A stretch of 64,000 nt of DNA, taken from the NCBI RefSeq assembly GCF_000931445.1, contig NZ_CP010849.1, positions 682,001 to 746,000 on the forward strand, in the 5' to 3' direction. Source of the DNA: Streptomyces cyaneogriseus subsp. noncyanogenus (GTDB taxonomy: Bacteria; Actinomycetota; Actinomycetes; Streptomycetales; Streptomycetaceae). The first letter of the stretch is position 1; each line of letters begins with the position of its first letter. This document shows, piece by piece, positions 8,572 to 19,867 of this stretch. The position numbers were made by a program, and so were the translations under genes. Under the pieces are notes generated by a model that worked only from the letters and a program-made list of their open reading frames with translations, had not been told where the DNA came from and made no database searches.

Positions 8572-9120
8572 ATGCGCATCTCCCCGTCACTCCTCCGCCG
8601 AGGTCCGGCCGTGGCAGCCGCCGCGCTGCCCTTCGCCCTGGCCGCTGGGCCGGTTTCGGCGGCCTCCGGGATCTCCGTGAGCACGAGCGGTTCGACGGTC
8701 TCCGTCACGACGAGCGCCTGCGGCCGGATCAACGGCAGTTGGGGCACCGCGTCGCTGCTCGACAGCAGGCAGACGAGTTTCGCCCACGGACGGCAGGTGG
8801 CGCTGTCGGGGACCGCCGCCGCGCAGTCGGCCGCGTGGTCGAGCGTGACCCCGGGCACCTATACGGTCATCGTCCTGTGCTCGAACAACGACACCGCCGG
8901 CACCCAGACGGTCATCGTCGCCCCGGCGCCCTCCCCGTCCCCCACCCGGGCGGTCCCGGCCGCCACGGCCTCGCCGTCGCGCGGTGTCCTCGGCGGCGTG
9001 GGCGGGGCGGTGCGGGACTACGGCACCGTCACCCTGGTGGCGGGCGGCGCGCTGGCCGGGTCGGGGGTCATCGCCGCCGTCTGGTTCCTGCGCCGCCGCG
9101 CCAAGCCGTACCGCTTCTGA
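8572..9120 (+). CDS. Membrane-anchored surface protein
   Basis: A 182-residue protein with a cleavable signal peptide (ending VSAAS), an extracellular domain of about 100 residues with two cysteines (SACGRINGSWG and VLCSNNDT) that could form a disulfide, a Pro/Ser/Thr linker, and a C-terminal membrane helix followed by basic RRRAKPYRF. This is the general layout of small Streptomyces wall-associated proteins. No catalytic motif is seen. The ribosome site is weak (GGAGGG about 12 nt before ATG 8572). Function unknown. Confidence 0.75.
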   Translation: MRISPSLLRRGPAVAAAALPFALAAGPVSAASGISVSTSGSTVSVTTSACGRINGSWGTASLLDSRQTSFAHGRQVALSGTAAAQSAAWSSVTPGTYTVIVLCSNNDTAGTQTVIVAPAPSPSPTRAVPAATASPSRGVLGGVGGAVRDYGTVTLVAGGALAGSGVIAAVWFLRRRAKPYRF

Positions 9121-9169
9121 GGGCCGCCCGCGGGCCGCGCCGCCCGCCCCTGCCCGCGGGGCGTCCTCA
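9118..9169. terminator. Bidirectional hairpin between convergent genes
   Basis: TGAGGGCCGCCCGCGGG pairs with CCCGCGGGGCGTCCTCA (a few mismatches). The arms include the stop codons of the surface-protein gene and the PadR gene. Confidence 0.6.
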
Positions 9170-9718
9170 GGCCGGACCGCGGCCGGGCAGGTCGGCGAAC
9201 TCCGCCAGCGCGTGGCGCAGCCACTGCGTCCAGAACGTCTCCAGGTCGATGCCCGCCCGGAGCACCAGGTGCCGCAGCCGGTCCTCGGCGCCGTCCTTGC
9301 CGGGCGGGAAGTCCCTTTTCTCGATCTCCCGGTACTCGGCCAACTGGCGCTCGTGCAGCTCCAGATGGCGCCGCAGGTCGGCCTCCAGGCCCGTGGTGCC
9401 GACGACCGCGGCGGCCCGCAGACGCAGTGGCAGCGGATCCCGCATGGGCCTGGGGTCCTGGGCGGCGGCGGTCCAGCGGGCCAGTTCGTCACGGCCCGCG
9501 GGCAGGACCTCGTAGCTCTTCTTCTGCCCACGGGCCGGCTGCTCGGCCGGCAGGGCGCGGATCAGGCCGTCGGCCTCCAGCTTCCCCAGCTCGCGATAGA
9601 TCTGCTGGTGCGTCGCCGACCAGAAGTAGCCGATCGACTTGTCGAACCGGCGGGTCAGCTCCAGCCCCGACGACGGCTTCTCGAGCAGGGCGGTGAGGAT
9701 CGCGTGCGGGAGTGACAT
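9167..9718 (-). CDS. PadR-family transcriptional regulator
   Basis: A 183-residue regulator with the PadR winged helix at about residues 5-75 (LPHAILTALLEKPSSGLEL, SATHQQIYRELGKLEADGLI) and a C-terminal dimerisation helix bundle of the Vir/PadR subfamily-1 type (about residues 85-175). It starts 28 nt after the stop of the reductase gene on the same strand, so it is probably co-transcribed with it. It is a candidate for binding the palindrome at 11818-11831 upstream of that operon. Confidence 0.88.
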   Translation of the reverse strand: MSLPHAILTALLEKPSSGLELTRRFDKSIGYFWSATHQQIYRELGKLEADGLIRALPAEQPARGQKKSYEVLPAGRDELARWTAAAQDPRPMRDPLPLRLRAAAVVGTTGLEADLRRHLELHERQLAEYREIEKRDFPPGKDGAEDRLRHLVLRAGIDLETFWTQWLRHALAEFADLPGRGPA

Positions 9719-9746
9719 GACGTCATCCTAGGGACGGCCCCCGCGC

Positions 9747-11795
<2,049 letters not shown>

Positions 11796-11817
11796 CTAGA
11801 GGACTCCCGCCGCTTTT

Positions 11818-11831
11818 TGCAACTAGTTGCA
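11818..11831. promoter_or_regulatory. Palindromic operator TGCAACTAGTTGCA
   Basis: A perfect 14-bp palindrome 56 nt upstream of the fadH start, in the expected promoter position. It is typical of winged-helix regulators. Its right part, ACTAGTTGCAT, recurs before the MarR gene at 43459. Confidence 0.6.
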
Positions 11832-11901
11832 TAAGTGGCGGTGCGCACGTTCTCCCCCACCGGGGCGGAGCCCTGCTCCGCCCCGTCACCCGGTCACGCC
11901 G

Positions 11902-12273
11902 CTACCGGCTCTCCAGCCGTACGTGCAGCTCCCGCTCCTGGTCACCGGAGGATCCGCACAGGTCGCGCACGGTGAACAGGGAATCCAGGGTGGTGCGGAA
12001 CCGTTCGATCGCCCAGTAGCCGCCCTGCGCGTCGGCCTCCACGGAGGCCCGCAACCGGGTCGAACCGCACTCGCCCTGGTGGGCGTCGGCGACGTCGAAG
12101 GTGCCGAGCCACACGGTGGGGCGCACCGCGTCGTACTCCTTGAGCACGTCGTCCTCGCACCGGTCGGACGAGAAGCAGGCGCACAGGGCGTCGAACACCG
12201 TCCGGGCGTCTTCCTTGCTGCATCCGCTCAGCTCCACCGAGACGGACTCCGGGTGGGATCGCTCGCCGTCCAT
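11902..12273 (-). CDS. Conserved small protein of unknown function
   Basis: A 123-residue acidic, probably cytoplasmic protein with five cysteines (SGCSKEDARTVFDALCACF, DRCEDDVL, GECGSTRL) and no signal peptide or membrane segment. ATG 12273 follows GAGAGGAGCG. The composition and the alternating hydrophobic pattern look like a folded alpha/beta domain; I do not recognise a named family. It is divergent from the PAS/PP2C phosphatase, with 321 nt between the starts. In that gap I see only a doubled GGTACGCGGT (12514-12533) and no clear promoter. Confidence 0.7.
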   Translation of the reverse strand: MDGERSHPESVSVELSGCSKEDARTVFDALCACFSSDRCEDDVLKEYDAVRPTVWLGTFDVADAHQGECGSTRLRASVEADAQGGYWAIERFRTTLDSLFTVRDLCGSSGDQERELHVRLESR

Positions 12274-12594
12274 CGTGATCGCTCCTCTCGTGGCCGCGGC
12301 ACGGCCCGCGGAGGGCCGCCCTGTCGGCACCGCGCCGGACATCGCGCGCATATCCCTAGAAAAGCACCACCTTCGGCGGAGCACTACCGGCGCGGACCGC
12401 GGATGCCGGTACGGGGCACGCGGCCCCACCCGGCGGTCCGGCGCCTTCGCGGGCGCCCGGGCGGGCGGTGGGGGAAGGTGGAAGAAGACCGCGCGGCCCG
12501 CGGGAAACGGTCCGGTACGCGGTGGTACGCGGTAGAACAAGGGAATCGGCATCGGAAAGGCGTGCCGCGTGGAACGGCGAAGGCGGGGCATGGG

Positions 12595-14673
12595 ATGAGC
12601 GCAACCGGGACCCCCGTGGTCGAGGGCGAGGAACCGCCGCGCGGGCCGGTGGGGCCGAGCGGGCTGCTCGACGTGCTGGGCGTGGCCTCGGTGGTGCTGG
12701 ACGCCCAGGGCCGGATCGTGCTGTGGAGCCCGCAGGCGGAGGAGCTGTTCGGTTACCCGGCGCGGGAGGCGCTGGGACGGTACGCCGCCCGGATCATGGT
12801 CCACGAGCAGCACCTCGATCTGGTGGTGAAGCTGTTCGCCGACGTGATGGAGACCGGGCGGAGCTGGGCCGGGGCGTTCCCGATCCGCCGCAAGGACGGC
12901 ACGACCCGGCTCGTGGAGTTCCGCAACATGCGGCTGCTGGACGACCGGGGGGGCGTCTACGCGCTGGGGCTCGCCGCCGACCAGGCGACGGTGCGGCAGC
13001 TGGAGCGGGACGTGGCGCTGTCGTCCCGGGTGATCCAGCAGTCCCCGATCGGCCTGGCGGTGCTGGACACCGATCTGCGGTACGTCTCCGTCAACCCGGC
13101 GCTGGAACAGATCGGCGGCAGGCCGGCCGCGGAGCACATCGGCCGCCGGATCCGCGAGGTGCTGCCCCGGCTGGACGCCGACGTCCTGGAGTCCGCGGCG
13201 CGCGCGGTCCGGGACACCGGACGGCCGGTCGTCGACCTGCCCGCCCACGGCCGGACCCCCGCCGATCCGGATCGCGACCACGCCTGGTCGGTGTCGCTGT
13301 ACCGGCTGGAGGACGCCCACGGGACGGTGCTGGGCGTGGCCCTGTCGGTGGTGGACGTCACCGAGCAGTACCGGGCCGGGGTCGAGGCGGAGGCGGCGCG
13401 GCGCCGCCTGGCCGTGATCGCCGACGCCTCCGCGCGCATCGGCACCACCCTGGAGCTGGACCGCACCGCGCACGAGCTGGCCGACGTGGCGGTGCCCGAG
13501 CTCGCCGACGTGGCGGCCGTGGACCTGCTGGAGGCGGTGGTGAAGGGCCGGCGCAGCACCCTGGCCCCGGCCGAGCCCGCGCGGATCCGCGCCCTGGCGG
13601 TGCAGGCCGACGACGCCCCCGACGCCCTGCGGGCGGCCGACCCTCCCGGGCAGGTGGCCCGGTACGCCCCCGACCGCCTCGTCACCGAGTGCGTGCGCAC
13701 CGGGAACCCGGTGATGGTGCCGCGGGTGCGCGAGGGGGACCTGCCGCGGATCGCCCGCTCCCCCGAGGCGGCCGAGCTGCTGCGCCGGGCGGGCGTCCAC
13801 TCGTATCTGGCCGTGCCGCTGATCGCGCGCGGCGAGGTGCTGGGCGCGCTGGATCTGAAGCGGACCCGCAATCCGCTGCCCTTCGGCGAGGACGACCTGC
13901 TGCTGGCCCGGGAGCTGGCCGCCCGGGCGGCGGTGCAGATCGACAACGCCCGCTGGTACCAGAACGCCCGCGACACCGCCCTGACCCTCCAGCGCAGCCT
14001 GCTGCCGAGCGTGCCGTCGGTGACGGGCGGCCTGGAGGTGGCCTCCCGCTACCAGCCCGCGGAGGCGACCAGCGAGGTCGGCGGCGACTGGTTCGACGTG
14101 ATCCCGCTGGAGGGGTGCAAGACCGCGCTGGTGGTGGGCGACGTGATGGGCAGCGGCATCACGGCGGCGGCCTCGATGGGGCGGCTGCGTACCGCGACCA
14201 ACACCCTGGCCTCCCTCGACCTGGATCCGGCGCTGCTGCTCGAGCACCTCGACCGCACCGCCTCCGGCCTGGACCAGGCCATCGCCACCTGCGTCTACGC
14301 CGTCCACGACCCCCACCGGCGCCAGTGCCGGATCGCCAACGCCGGGCACCTGCCGCCGGTCCGGGTCCGTGCCGGGCACCCCCCTGCGCTGCTGGACGTG
14401 CCGACCGGGGTGCCGCTGGGGGTCGGGGGCGTCCCCTTCGCCACCACCACGGTCGACCTGGAGCCCGGCGATCTGCTGGTGTTCTACACCGACGGACTGG
14501 TGGAGACGCGCAGGCACCCGCTCGACGAACGGCTGGACGCCCTGCTGTCCGCGCTGGAGGGCCCCGAGCGCCCCCTGGAGGAGGTGTGCGACATCCTCCT
14601 GCGCGCCCTGCACGAACCGGAGAACGCCGACGACGTGGCCCTGCTCATCGCGCGGGCCACGCATCCGGCCTAG
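12595..14673 (+). CDS. PAS-PAS-GAF-PP2C (SpoIIE-type) protein phosphatase
   Basis: A 692-residue cytoplasmic sensor phosphatase of the RsbU/SpoIIE class, expected to dephosphorylate an anti-anti-sigma factor and so feed a sigma-factor partner switch. Order: PAS (about 20-130, VVLDAQGRIVLWSPQAEELFGY), second PAS (about 140-255), GAF (about 265-450, HSYLAVPLIARGEVLGALDL), PP2C (about 465-690) with EVGGDWFDVIPL, VVGDVMGSGITAAASMG, NAGHLPPV and LLVFYTDGLVE, which carry the metal aspartates. No HATPase domain is fused. The N-terminus is set at ATG 12595 behind AAGGCGGGG. The stop is TAG, directly joined to a dispersed-repeat arm. Confidence 0.92.
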   Translation: MSATGTPVVEGEEPPRGPVGPSGLLDVLGVASVVLDAQGRIVLWSPQAEELFGYPAREALGRYAARIMVHEQHLDLVVKLFADVMETGRSWAGAFPIRRKDGTTRLVEFRNMRLLDDRGGVYALGLAADQATVRQLERDVALSSRVIQQSPIGLAVLDTDLRYVSVNPALEQIGGRPAAEHIGRRIREVLPRLDADVLESAARAVRDTGRPVVDLPAHGRTPADPDRDHAWSVSLYRLEDAHGTVLGVALSVVDVTEQYRAGVEAEAARRRLAVIADASARIGTTLELDRTAHELADVAVPELADVAAVDLLEAVVKGRRSTLAPAEPARIRALAVQADDAPDALRAADPPGQVARYAPDRLVTECVRTGNPVMVPRVREGDLPRIARSPEAAELLRRAGVHSYLAVPLIARGEVLGALDLKRTRNPLPFGEDDLLLARELAARAAVQIDNARWYQNARDTALTLQRSLLPSVPSVTGGLEVASRYQPAEATSEVGGDWFDVIPLEGCKTALVVGDVMGSGITAAASMGRLRTATNTLASLDLDPALLLEHLDRTASGLDQAIATCVYAVHDPHRRQCRIANAGHLPPVRVRAGHPPALLDVPTGVPLGVGGVPFATTTVDLEPGDLLVFYTDGLVETRRHPLDERLDALLSALEGPERPLEEVCDILLRALHEPENADDVALLIARATHPA

Positions 14674-14687
14674 GGTCTCTCGTCCGG
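14671..14687 (+). repeat. Solo arm of the dispersed stop-codon repeat
   Basis: TAGGGTCTCTCGTCCGG begins with the stop codon of the phosphatase gene. It matches TAGGGTCTTTCGTTCGG at 20834-20850 (15 of 17 bases), which also begins with a TAG stop. Confidence 0.6.
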
Positions 14688-14711
14688 GTCTGCGCGGTGA
14701 CGAAGCCCGCG

Positions 14712-15587
14712 TCAGCGCTCCCGGGTGCCGATCACGACGTGGGCGTACCACTGCTCGGAGAGGGCCGAGCGCGCCGCCAGGCCGTTGCGGGTGAAGGCGG
14801 CGAGCGCCCCGGCCGCCTGGCGCTCGCTCGTCTCGACCAGCAGCAGGCCGCCTGGGGCGAGCCACTCGGGCGCCTCGGCGGCGACCCTGCGCAGGACGTC
14901 GAGCCCGTCCTCGCCGCCGTCGAGGGCCGTCGGCGGTTCGTGATCGCGGGCCTCGGCCGGCAGCAGGGGCACCTCGCCGGTGGGGACGTAGGGCACGTTG
15001 GCCGCGAGGATGTCTATCCGGCCCCGCAGGCCGCCGGGCAGCGCCTCGAACAGGTCGCCGGCGTGGACCTGCCCGCCGTAGGCCGCCAGATTGCGGCCGG
15101 CGCAGCGCACGGCGGCCGGGTCGATGTCCGCGGCGTGCACCTCCACGTCGCCGAGCGCGTCGGCCAGGGCCGCGCCCAGGGCTCCCGAACCGCAGCACAG
15201 GTCCACGACGACGGCCGCGTCCGGTGCGTGGACGAGGGCCTGCTCGACGAGGAACTCGGTGCGCCGCCGGGGCACGAAGACGCCGGGTTCCACGGTGATG
15301 CGCAGACCGCGGAACTCGGCCCAGCCGACGACGAGTTCGAGGGGTTCTCCGGAGACGCGGCGCTCCACCAGGGCGGTGAGCTCGGCGGGGTCGCCGGCCG
15401 CCGTCAGGAGCAGTTCCGCCTCCTCTTCGGCGAAGACGCAGCCGGCGGCACGCAGCGCGGCCACGACCCGCTCACGTGAGGGGTACGCGGGGAACGGCGT
15501 GGCAGAGGCGGAGGAGCCGGAAGAAGACGCCGGAGAGGGCGGAGGCGACGAGGGCGACGAAGATGAGGAAGCTGAGGAAGGGGGCAT
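14712..15587 (-). CDS. PrmC-related N5-glutamine methyltransferase
   Basis: A 291-residue SAM-dependent methyltransferase of the HemK/PrmC group, probably modifying a glutamine in a protein. After a Ser/Pro-rich, disordered N-terminus (1-35), the substrate-orienting helical domain (40-110) is followed by the Rossmann fold with motif I VVDLCCGSGALGAALA and motif IV NVPYVPTGE. Motif IV reads NVPY rather than the NPPY of true PrmC, as in the PrmC-related subfamily whose substrate is unknown. ATG 15587 has a weak ribosome site, and a start inside the Ser-rich stretch is possible. It is convergent with the PAS/PP2C gene. Confidence 0.82.
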   Translation of the reverse strand: MPPSSASSSSSPSSPPPSPASSSGSSASATPFPAYPSRERVVAALRAAGCVFAEEEAELLLTAAGDPAELTALVERRVSGEPLELVVGWAEFRGLRITVEPGVFVPRRRTEFLVEQALVHAPDAAVVVDLCCGSGALGAALADALGDVEVHAADIDPAAVRCAGRNLAAYGGQVHAGDLFEALPGGLRGRIDILAANVPYVPTGEVPLLPAEARDHEPPTALDGGEDGLDVLRRVAAEAPEWLAPGGLLLVETSERQAAGALAAFTRNGLAARSALSEQWYAHVVIGTRER

Positions 15588-15758
15588 GGAAGCCGAGAGC
15601 CTTTCGGGAACCGAAGGGCGCTCTCGCGGTCACCTGCTGCGGTGATCCGCCCTGTCCTGAGGTGAGAGCACCCGGGCCGACACAGTGGCGATGGGTCTCA
15701 CCTCCTCGGGCACGTCGGCCGGGACTGTCCCGGCCGACGGCCACCCTACCGGAAACGA

Positions 15759-16838
15759 TCAGACGCCGACCGACTCCTCCGCCTCTTCATCGGCCTCCTC
15801 GTCGGCCTCCTTCGTCTCCCGCGCGGTTTCCGTCGCCGCGGGCGCGGCCGGGGCGGTGACGCGCTCGCGGACGGCGGCGACCGCGGTGACCAGGAGGCCG
15901 AGCAGGAGCCAGGCGACCAGCGTCCAGATGTCGCGGGCCAGTCCGTCGCCGTCGAAGTACAGCAGGCTGCGGGCGCCCTCGACGAAGCCGGCGCCGTTCC
16001 AGAAGGCGTGCAGGGTGCCGAAGAAGCCGTTCTGGAGTTCGGGCCGGAACAGGCCGCCGGAGCTGGTGAAGTTGAGCATCACGAAGAGCACCATCATGGC
16101 CAGCGTGGTCCACCGCTTGAGGAAGGTGTGCAGCCCCACGCCGAGGAACAGCACGCTCGCGGAGTAGATCCACGCCATGCCCCACAGGCCGGCGAGATCG
16201 TGGTGCGCCAGGTGGAAGACCGGGCCGGCGAGCAGGGCGCCGATACCGCTGACGACGACGGAGACGCCGAGCGTCAGCAGGGCCCGGATCCGCATGGGCA
16301 GCGCGCCGCCGGCGGCGCCGATCGCGGCGACGGAGGCGTAGGAGCCGATGCTGACGGCGATCAGCAGGAAGAACAGGCCCTGTCCGGTGGGGTCGTCGTC
16401 GACCGGCGCGGCCACGTCGGTCACCTTCAGCGGGGCACCCTGCCGCTCGGCGAGGGGCGTGAAGACCTTCTCCACCGCCATGGCGCCCATGTCGGAGGCG
16501 GCGGTGGCGACCACGACCTCGGGCGCCCGGGCGGCGGGGACGTAGGCGCCGGTGATGTCGCGGGACTTCACCAGGCCGACGGCCTCGGCGCGGGTGGCGA
16601 CGGTACGGACGTCGAGCTCGTCACCGGCCTTGTCCTTGAGCGACTGGGCGAGCACCTTCGCCTCGGGGCCGGAGCCGACGACGGCGACCGGCAGGTGGTG
16701 GGGGTCGGGGGTGACGAACGCCCCCATGTAGGCGAGCCCCATCCCGAGGCACATCAGCAGCGGGGTGACCAGATGCGTGAGCACATGGCGCAGGGCGTGC
16801 CGGCTCATCGGCTCGTGACGCAGGGCGTGCGAGCTCAT
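15759..16838 (-). CDS. DUF3533/ABC-2-like membrane protein
   Basis: A 359-residue integral membrane protein. There is one N-terminal helix (VTPLLMCLGMGLAYMGAF), an extracytoplasmic domain of about 130 residues (LPVAVVGSGPEAKVL to GAPLKVTDVAA), then five or so helices and an acidic C-terminal tail (EADEEADEEAEES). This is the plan of the DUF3533/YhgE-Pip-like family, related to ABC-2 permeases and often involved in drug or lipid export. The divergent MarR gene and the two operator-like boxes between them suggest MarR-controlled export. The first codons are duplicated (SSHALRH and SRHALRH) by a 30-nt tandem repeat, so ATG 16838 and ATG 16808 are both possible starts. Confidence 0.72.
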   Translation of the reverse strand: MSSHALRHEPMSRHALRHVLTHLVTPLLMCLGMGLAYMGAFVTPDPHHLPVAVVGSGPEAKVLAQSLKDKAGDELDVRTVATRAEAVGLVKSRDITGAYVPAARAPEVVVATAASDMGAMAVEKVFTPLAERQGAPLKVTDVAAPVDDDPTGQGLFFLLIAVSIGSYASVAAIGAAGGALPMRIRALLTLGVSVVVSGIGALLAGPVFHLAHHDLAGLWGMAWIYSASVLFLGVGLHTFLKRWTTLAMMVLFVMLNFTSSGGLFRPELQNGFFGTLHAFWNGAGFVEGARSLLYFDGDGLARDIWTLVAWLLLGLLVTAVAAVRERVTAPAAPAATETARETKEADEEADEEAEESVGV

Positions 16839-16840
16839 CG
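16781..16840. repeat. 30-nt tandem duplication at a start codon
   Basis: Units 16781-16810 and 16811-16840 share CGCAGGGCGTGC and GCTCATCG and differ at a few positions. Each contains an ATG for the membrane-protein gene in the same frame. Confidence 0.75.
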
Positions 16841-16857
16841 CTCACATCCTCCAAATG

Positions 16858-16898
16858 GTTGGCATATACAACTCTTTCTTCAAGTTGTACTCTACAAC
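16858..16898. promoter_or_regulatory. Two MarR-type operator boxes
   Basis: GTTGGCATATACAAC (16858-16872) and GTTGTACTCTACAAC (16884-16898) are related 15-bp dyads whose starts are 26 bp apart. The second has perfect 6-bp arms (GTTGTA/TACAAC). They lie between the divergent membrane-protein gene and the MarR gene, so one repressor could close both promoters. Confidence 0.65.
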
Positions 16899-16918
16899 CA
16901 AGAAGCGAAGGAGGTCCC

Positions 16919-17407
16919 GTGCCACCAGCAGATGTGACCCGGGAGACGCCCACCCCGGACGGCCGGACCGCGGCGGACACCGCCGTGGAGACGATCCAGC
17001 GCGAGATGACGGCGTTCGCCCGCCGTGCCCGTGCCTCGGCGGGCCGTATGCACCCCGAGCTGTCACTGGTGTCCTACACCCTGCTCGGCCATCTGGAGGA
17101 GCGCGGCGGCTGCCGGGCCACCGATCTGGCCGTCCACTACGCGCTGGACAAGTCCACCGTCAGCCGCCAGGTGGCCGCCCTGGAACGGGCCGGACTCGTC
17201 GAGCGGCGCCTGGATCCGGAGGACCACCGGGTGCAGGTCCTGCACCTGACGGACGCGGGCCGCCGCATCCTGGCCCAGGTGACCGAGAGCCGCCGCACCG
17301 CCTTCCGGGAGCGGCTCGCCGACTGGCCCGAGGAGGACCTGGTCCGGTTCGCCGCGTATCTGGAGCGGTACAACGCGTGGCCGGAGGGGGCGTCCGGCCA
17401 GGGGTGA
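16919..17407 (+). CDS. MarR-family transcriptional regulator
   Basis: A 162-residue winged-helix regulator. Dimer helices flank the DNA-binding region at about residues 65-125 (CRATDLAVHYALDKSTVSRQVAALERAGLVERRLDPEDHR). GTG 16919 is chosen because the strong site AAGGAGGT ends 4 nt upstream; the frame is open to a TTG at 16859 inside the operator region. It probably represses itself and the divergent export-like membrane protein through the paired boxes at 16858-16898. The ligand is unknown. Confidence 0.9.
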   Translation: MPPADVTRETPTPDGRTAADTAVETIQREMTAFARRARASAGRMHPELSLVSYTLLGHLEERGGCRATDLAVHYALDKSTVSRQVAALERAGLVERRLDPEDHRVQVLHLTDAGRRILAQVTESRRTAFRERLADWPEEDLVRFAAYLERYNAWPEGASGQG

Positions 17408-17436
17408 GGGACCGGGCGGGCGGGTCCGCTCACCCC
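17401..17436 (+). terminator. Hairpin terminator of the MarR gene
   Basis: GGGGTGAG (17401-17408, containing the TGA stop) pairs with CTCACCCC (17429-17436), with an inner GGACC/GGTCC stem. Confidence 0.65.
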
Positions 17437-17547
17437 GTACGGTTGAATACGTAACCACCGAGGGACCGCGTGGCCACCGGTCGCGCCCCGACCAGCCGCC
17501 CCGACCAGCGGGCCGCCGTAAACACCGGCGGCCGGAGACAGCACCGT

Positions 17548-18148
<601 letters not shown>

Positions 18149-18156
<8 letters not shown>

Positions 18157-18925
18157 GACGGCGACGCACACCCAGGGCGGCTTCGCTCCCCCGGTACGGT
18201 TCGCCGTGCCCGGGCGGATCGCGGTGAGCGAGCAGGTGGCGACCCGATGGCAGACCGCCACGCTCACCGAGATCCGCCGGGAGACGGCCCGCGCCGCCAC
18301 CTTCCGCCTCGCCGTGCCCGACTGGGCCGGTCACCTGCCCGGCCAGCACCTGCAACTGCGGCTGACCGCCGCGGACGGGTATGTGGCCCAGCGCCACTAC
18401 TCGATCGCGTCCGCCCCCGACGACTCGGGGCACATCGAGCTGACCCTGGACCATGTCGAGGGCGGCGAGGTGTCGGGCTGGTTCCACACGGTGGCCCGGG
18501 TCGGCGATCAGGTGGCGGTGCGCGGCCCGCTGAGCGGCTTCTTCGCCTGGCCGGGCGACCGTCCCGCGCTGCTGATCGGCGCCGGCTCCGGGGTCGTGCC
18601 GCTGATGTCGATGGTGCGCCACCACCGGGCGCGCGGCCTGTCCGTCCCGCTGCGGCTGCTGGTGTCCGCGCGCAGCCCCGAGGAGCTGATCTACGCCCGG
18701 GAACTCGGCCCCGAGACGACCCCCGTCTTCACCCGGAGCGCGCCGGCGGGTCTGCCGGTGGGACGCCTGGCGGCCGCGCATCTGGCGCCGCTGCTGGCCG
18801 AGCGCCCGCCCGGCGGGTGGGAGGCCTACGTGTGCGGCTCCAACGCCTTCGCCGAGCACGCCTCGCGGCTGCTGGTGGCGGCCGGCCAGCCCGTGGACCG
18901 GATCCGCATCGAGCGCTTCGGCTGA
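18149..18925 (+). CDS. Ferredoxin-reductase-like FAD/NAD(P)H oxidoreductase
   Basis: A 258-residue FNR-superfamily reductase. The FAD barrel (about 20-130) contains GQHLQLRLTA and the flavin motif RHYSIASAP. The NAD(P) domain has LLIGAGSGVVPLMSMVRHH and a C-terminal YVCGSNAFAEHASRLL, with IERFG at the end. There is no 2Fe-2S domain, so electrons probably pass directly or through a separate carrier to the molybdoenzyme encoded just upstream. GTG 18149 overlaps the previous stop by 8 nt, which makes coupling near certain. Confidence 0.9.
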
Positions 18926-18938
18926 CCCGCGCGACGCG

Positions 18939-18969
18939 CCGGGCCGGGGCCGCGCGGGCCCCGGCCCGG
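18939..18969 (+). terminator. Strong hairpin terminator
   Basis: CCGGGCCGGGGCC and GGCCCCGGCCCGG form a perfect 13-bp stem with a 5-nt loop, followed by TTTCT. It ends the molybdoenzyme operon. Confidence 0.8.
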
Positions 18970-19177
18970 TTTCTCCGCCGCCCCGCTGGGCACCTGTCCC
19001 GCGGCGCGGATCGGGTGGTCCGGCGGTACGCCGTGGGCGACCGCGGCGGCGAGGGTGCGGGACGGGGTGCCGGGAGCGGGTGCGGCACCCGCGCGCGTGC
19101 GCGGCGGAGGCGGCGCCCCGGACCCGTGCACGCCCGCCCGTCCCGCCCTCGGCTGCGGTGACGGCGAGGAGGTCGAC

Positions 19178-19762
19178 ATGGGAACCCGGGTGCGCGGCTG
19201 GCGCTGGCGGCGCAATCCGCTGCGGCGCCGGTCGGACGTGGTGGAGGCGTGGACGGTGCTGGCCGTCGCCGTCCTGCTGTTCGTGGGCACGCCTCTGCTG
19301 GGGGCGGCCGCGGCCTGGTGGGCCCATGACGAGGCACGTGCGACCGCGGCCCGGCAGCAGGCGGAACGGCAGCGCGTCCGTGCCGAGGTGATCGGCCGGA
19401 CCCCCGACCGGCTTCCGTCGGTGCAGGCCGGGGGCCGCCACTCCTACCGGGCGACCGTGCGCTGGACGGATCCGGACGGCGCGGTGCGCACGACCGCGTC
19501 ACGCGTCCCGGCAGGCACCCGGCACGGTGAGGTGGTCGAGGTGTGGCTGGACCGCCGGGGCCGCGGTGTGCCCCCGCCAGCGGACGGCTCCGCGGTCTGG
19601 CAGCACTCCCTCACCATGGGCGTCTGCGCCACGGCCGGCACGGTGGCCACCGTCCTGCTCGCGCACAGCGGGGTACGCCGGGTCGCGCTGCGGCACCGGC
19701 TGGCCGAATGGGAGCGCGAGTGGGCGCGCACGGAACCCCGGTGGACGCATCGCCGGGCCTGA
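19178..19762 (+). CDS. Two-TM membrane protein, Rv1733c-like
   Basis: A 194-residue protein. An arginine-rich N-terminus (GWRWRRNPLRRRSDVVEAW) precedes TM1 (TVLAVAVLLFVGTPLLGAAAAWWA). An external domain of about 90 residues (YRATVRWTDPDGAVRTTASRV, VWLDRRGR) leads to TM2 (SLTMGVCATAGTVATVLLAH) and a basic tail. The layout and start match the Rv1733c family of actinobacterial membrane proteins, whose function is not established. ATG 19178 has GAGGAGGT 4 nt upstream. It is monocistronic, and a terminator precedes it. Confidence 0.8.
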   Translation: MGTRVRGWRWRRNPLRRRSDVVEAWTVLAVAVLLFVGTPLLGAAAAWWAHDEARATAARQQAERQRVRAEVIGRTPDRLPSVQAGGRHSYRATVRWTDPDGAVRTTASRVPAGTRHGEVVEVWLDRRGRGVPPPADGSAVWQHSLTMGVCATAGTVATVLLAHSGVRRVALRHRLAEWEREWARTEPRWTHRRA

Positions 19763-19867
19763 CCCCGCGGCGGACCCCGCCCTGCCCCACGAAGGCCCTG
19801 GCCAGCGCGCTGATCACCCGCATACGGTGTGATCACTTGCCAGGCCCTTGTCACAAAGGCGGTCCCC

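Noticed and set aside
11902..15198. Very long minus-strand ORF (1098 codons) across the phosphatase gene
   Set aside because: Its sequence is Gly/Arg/His-rich with no domain over the phosphatase region, as expected for the antisense of GC3-biased coding DNA. Only the last 123 codons (from 12273) look like a real protein.
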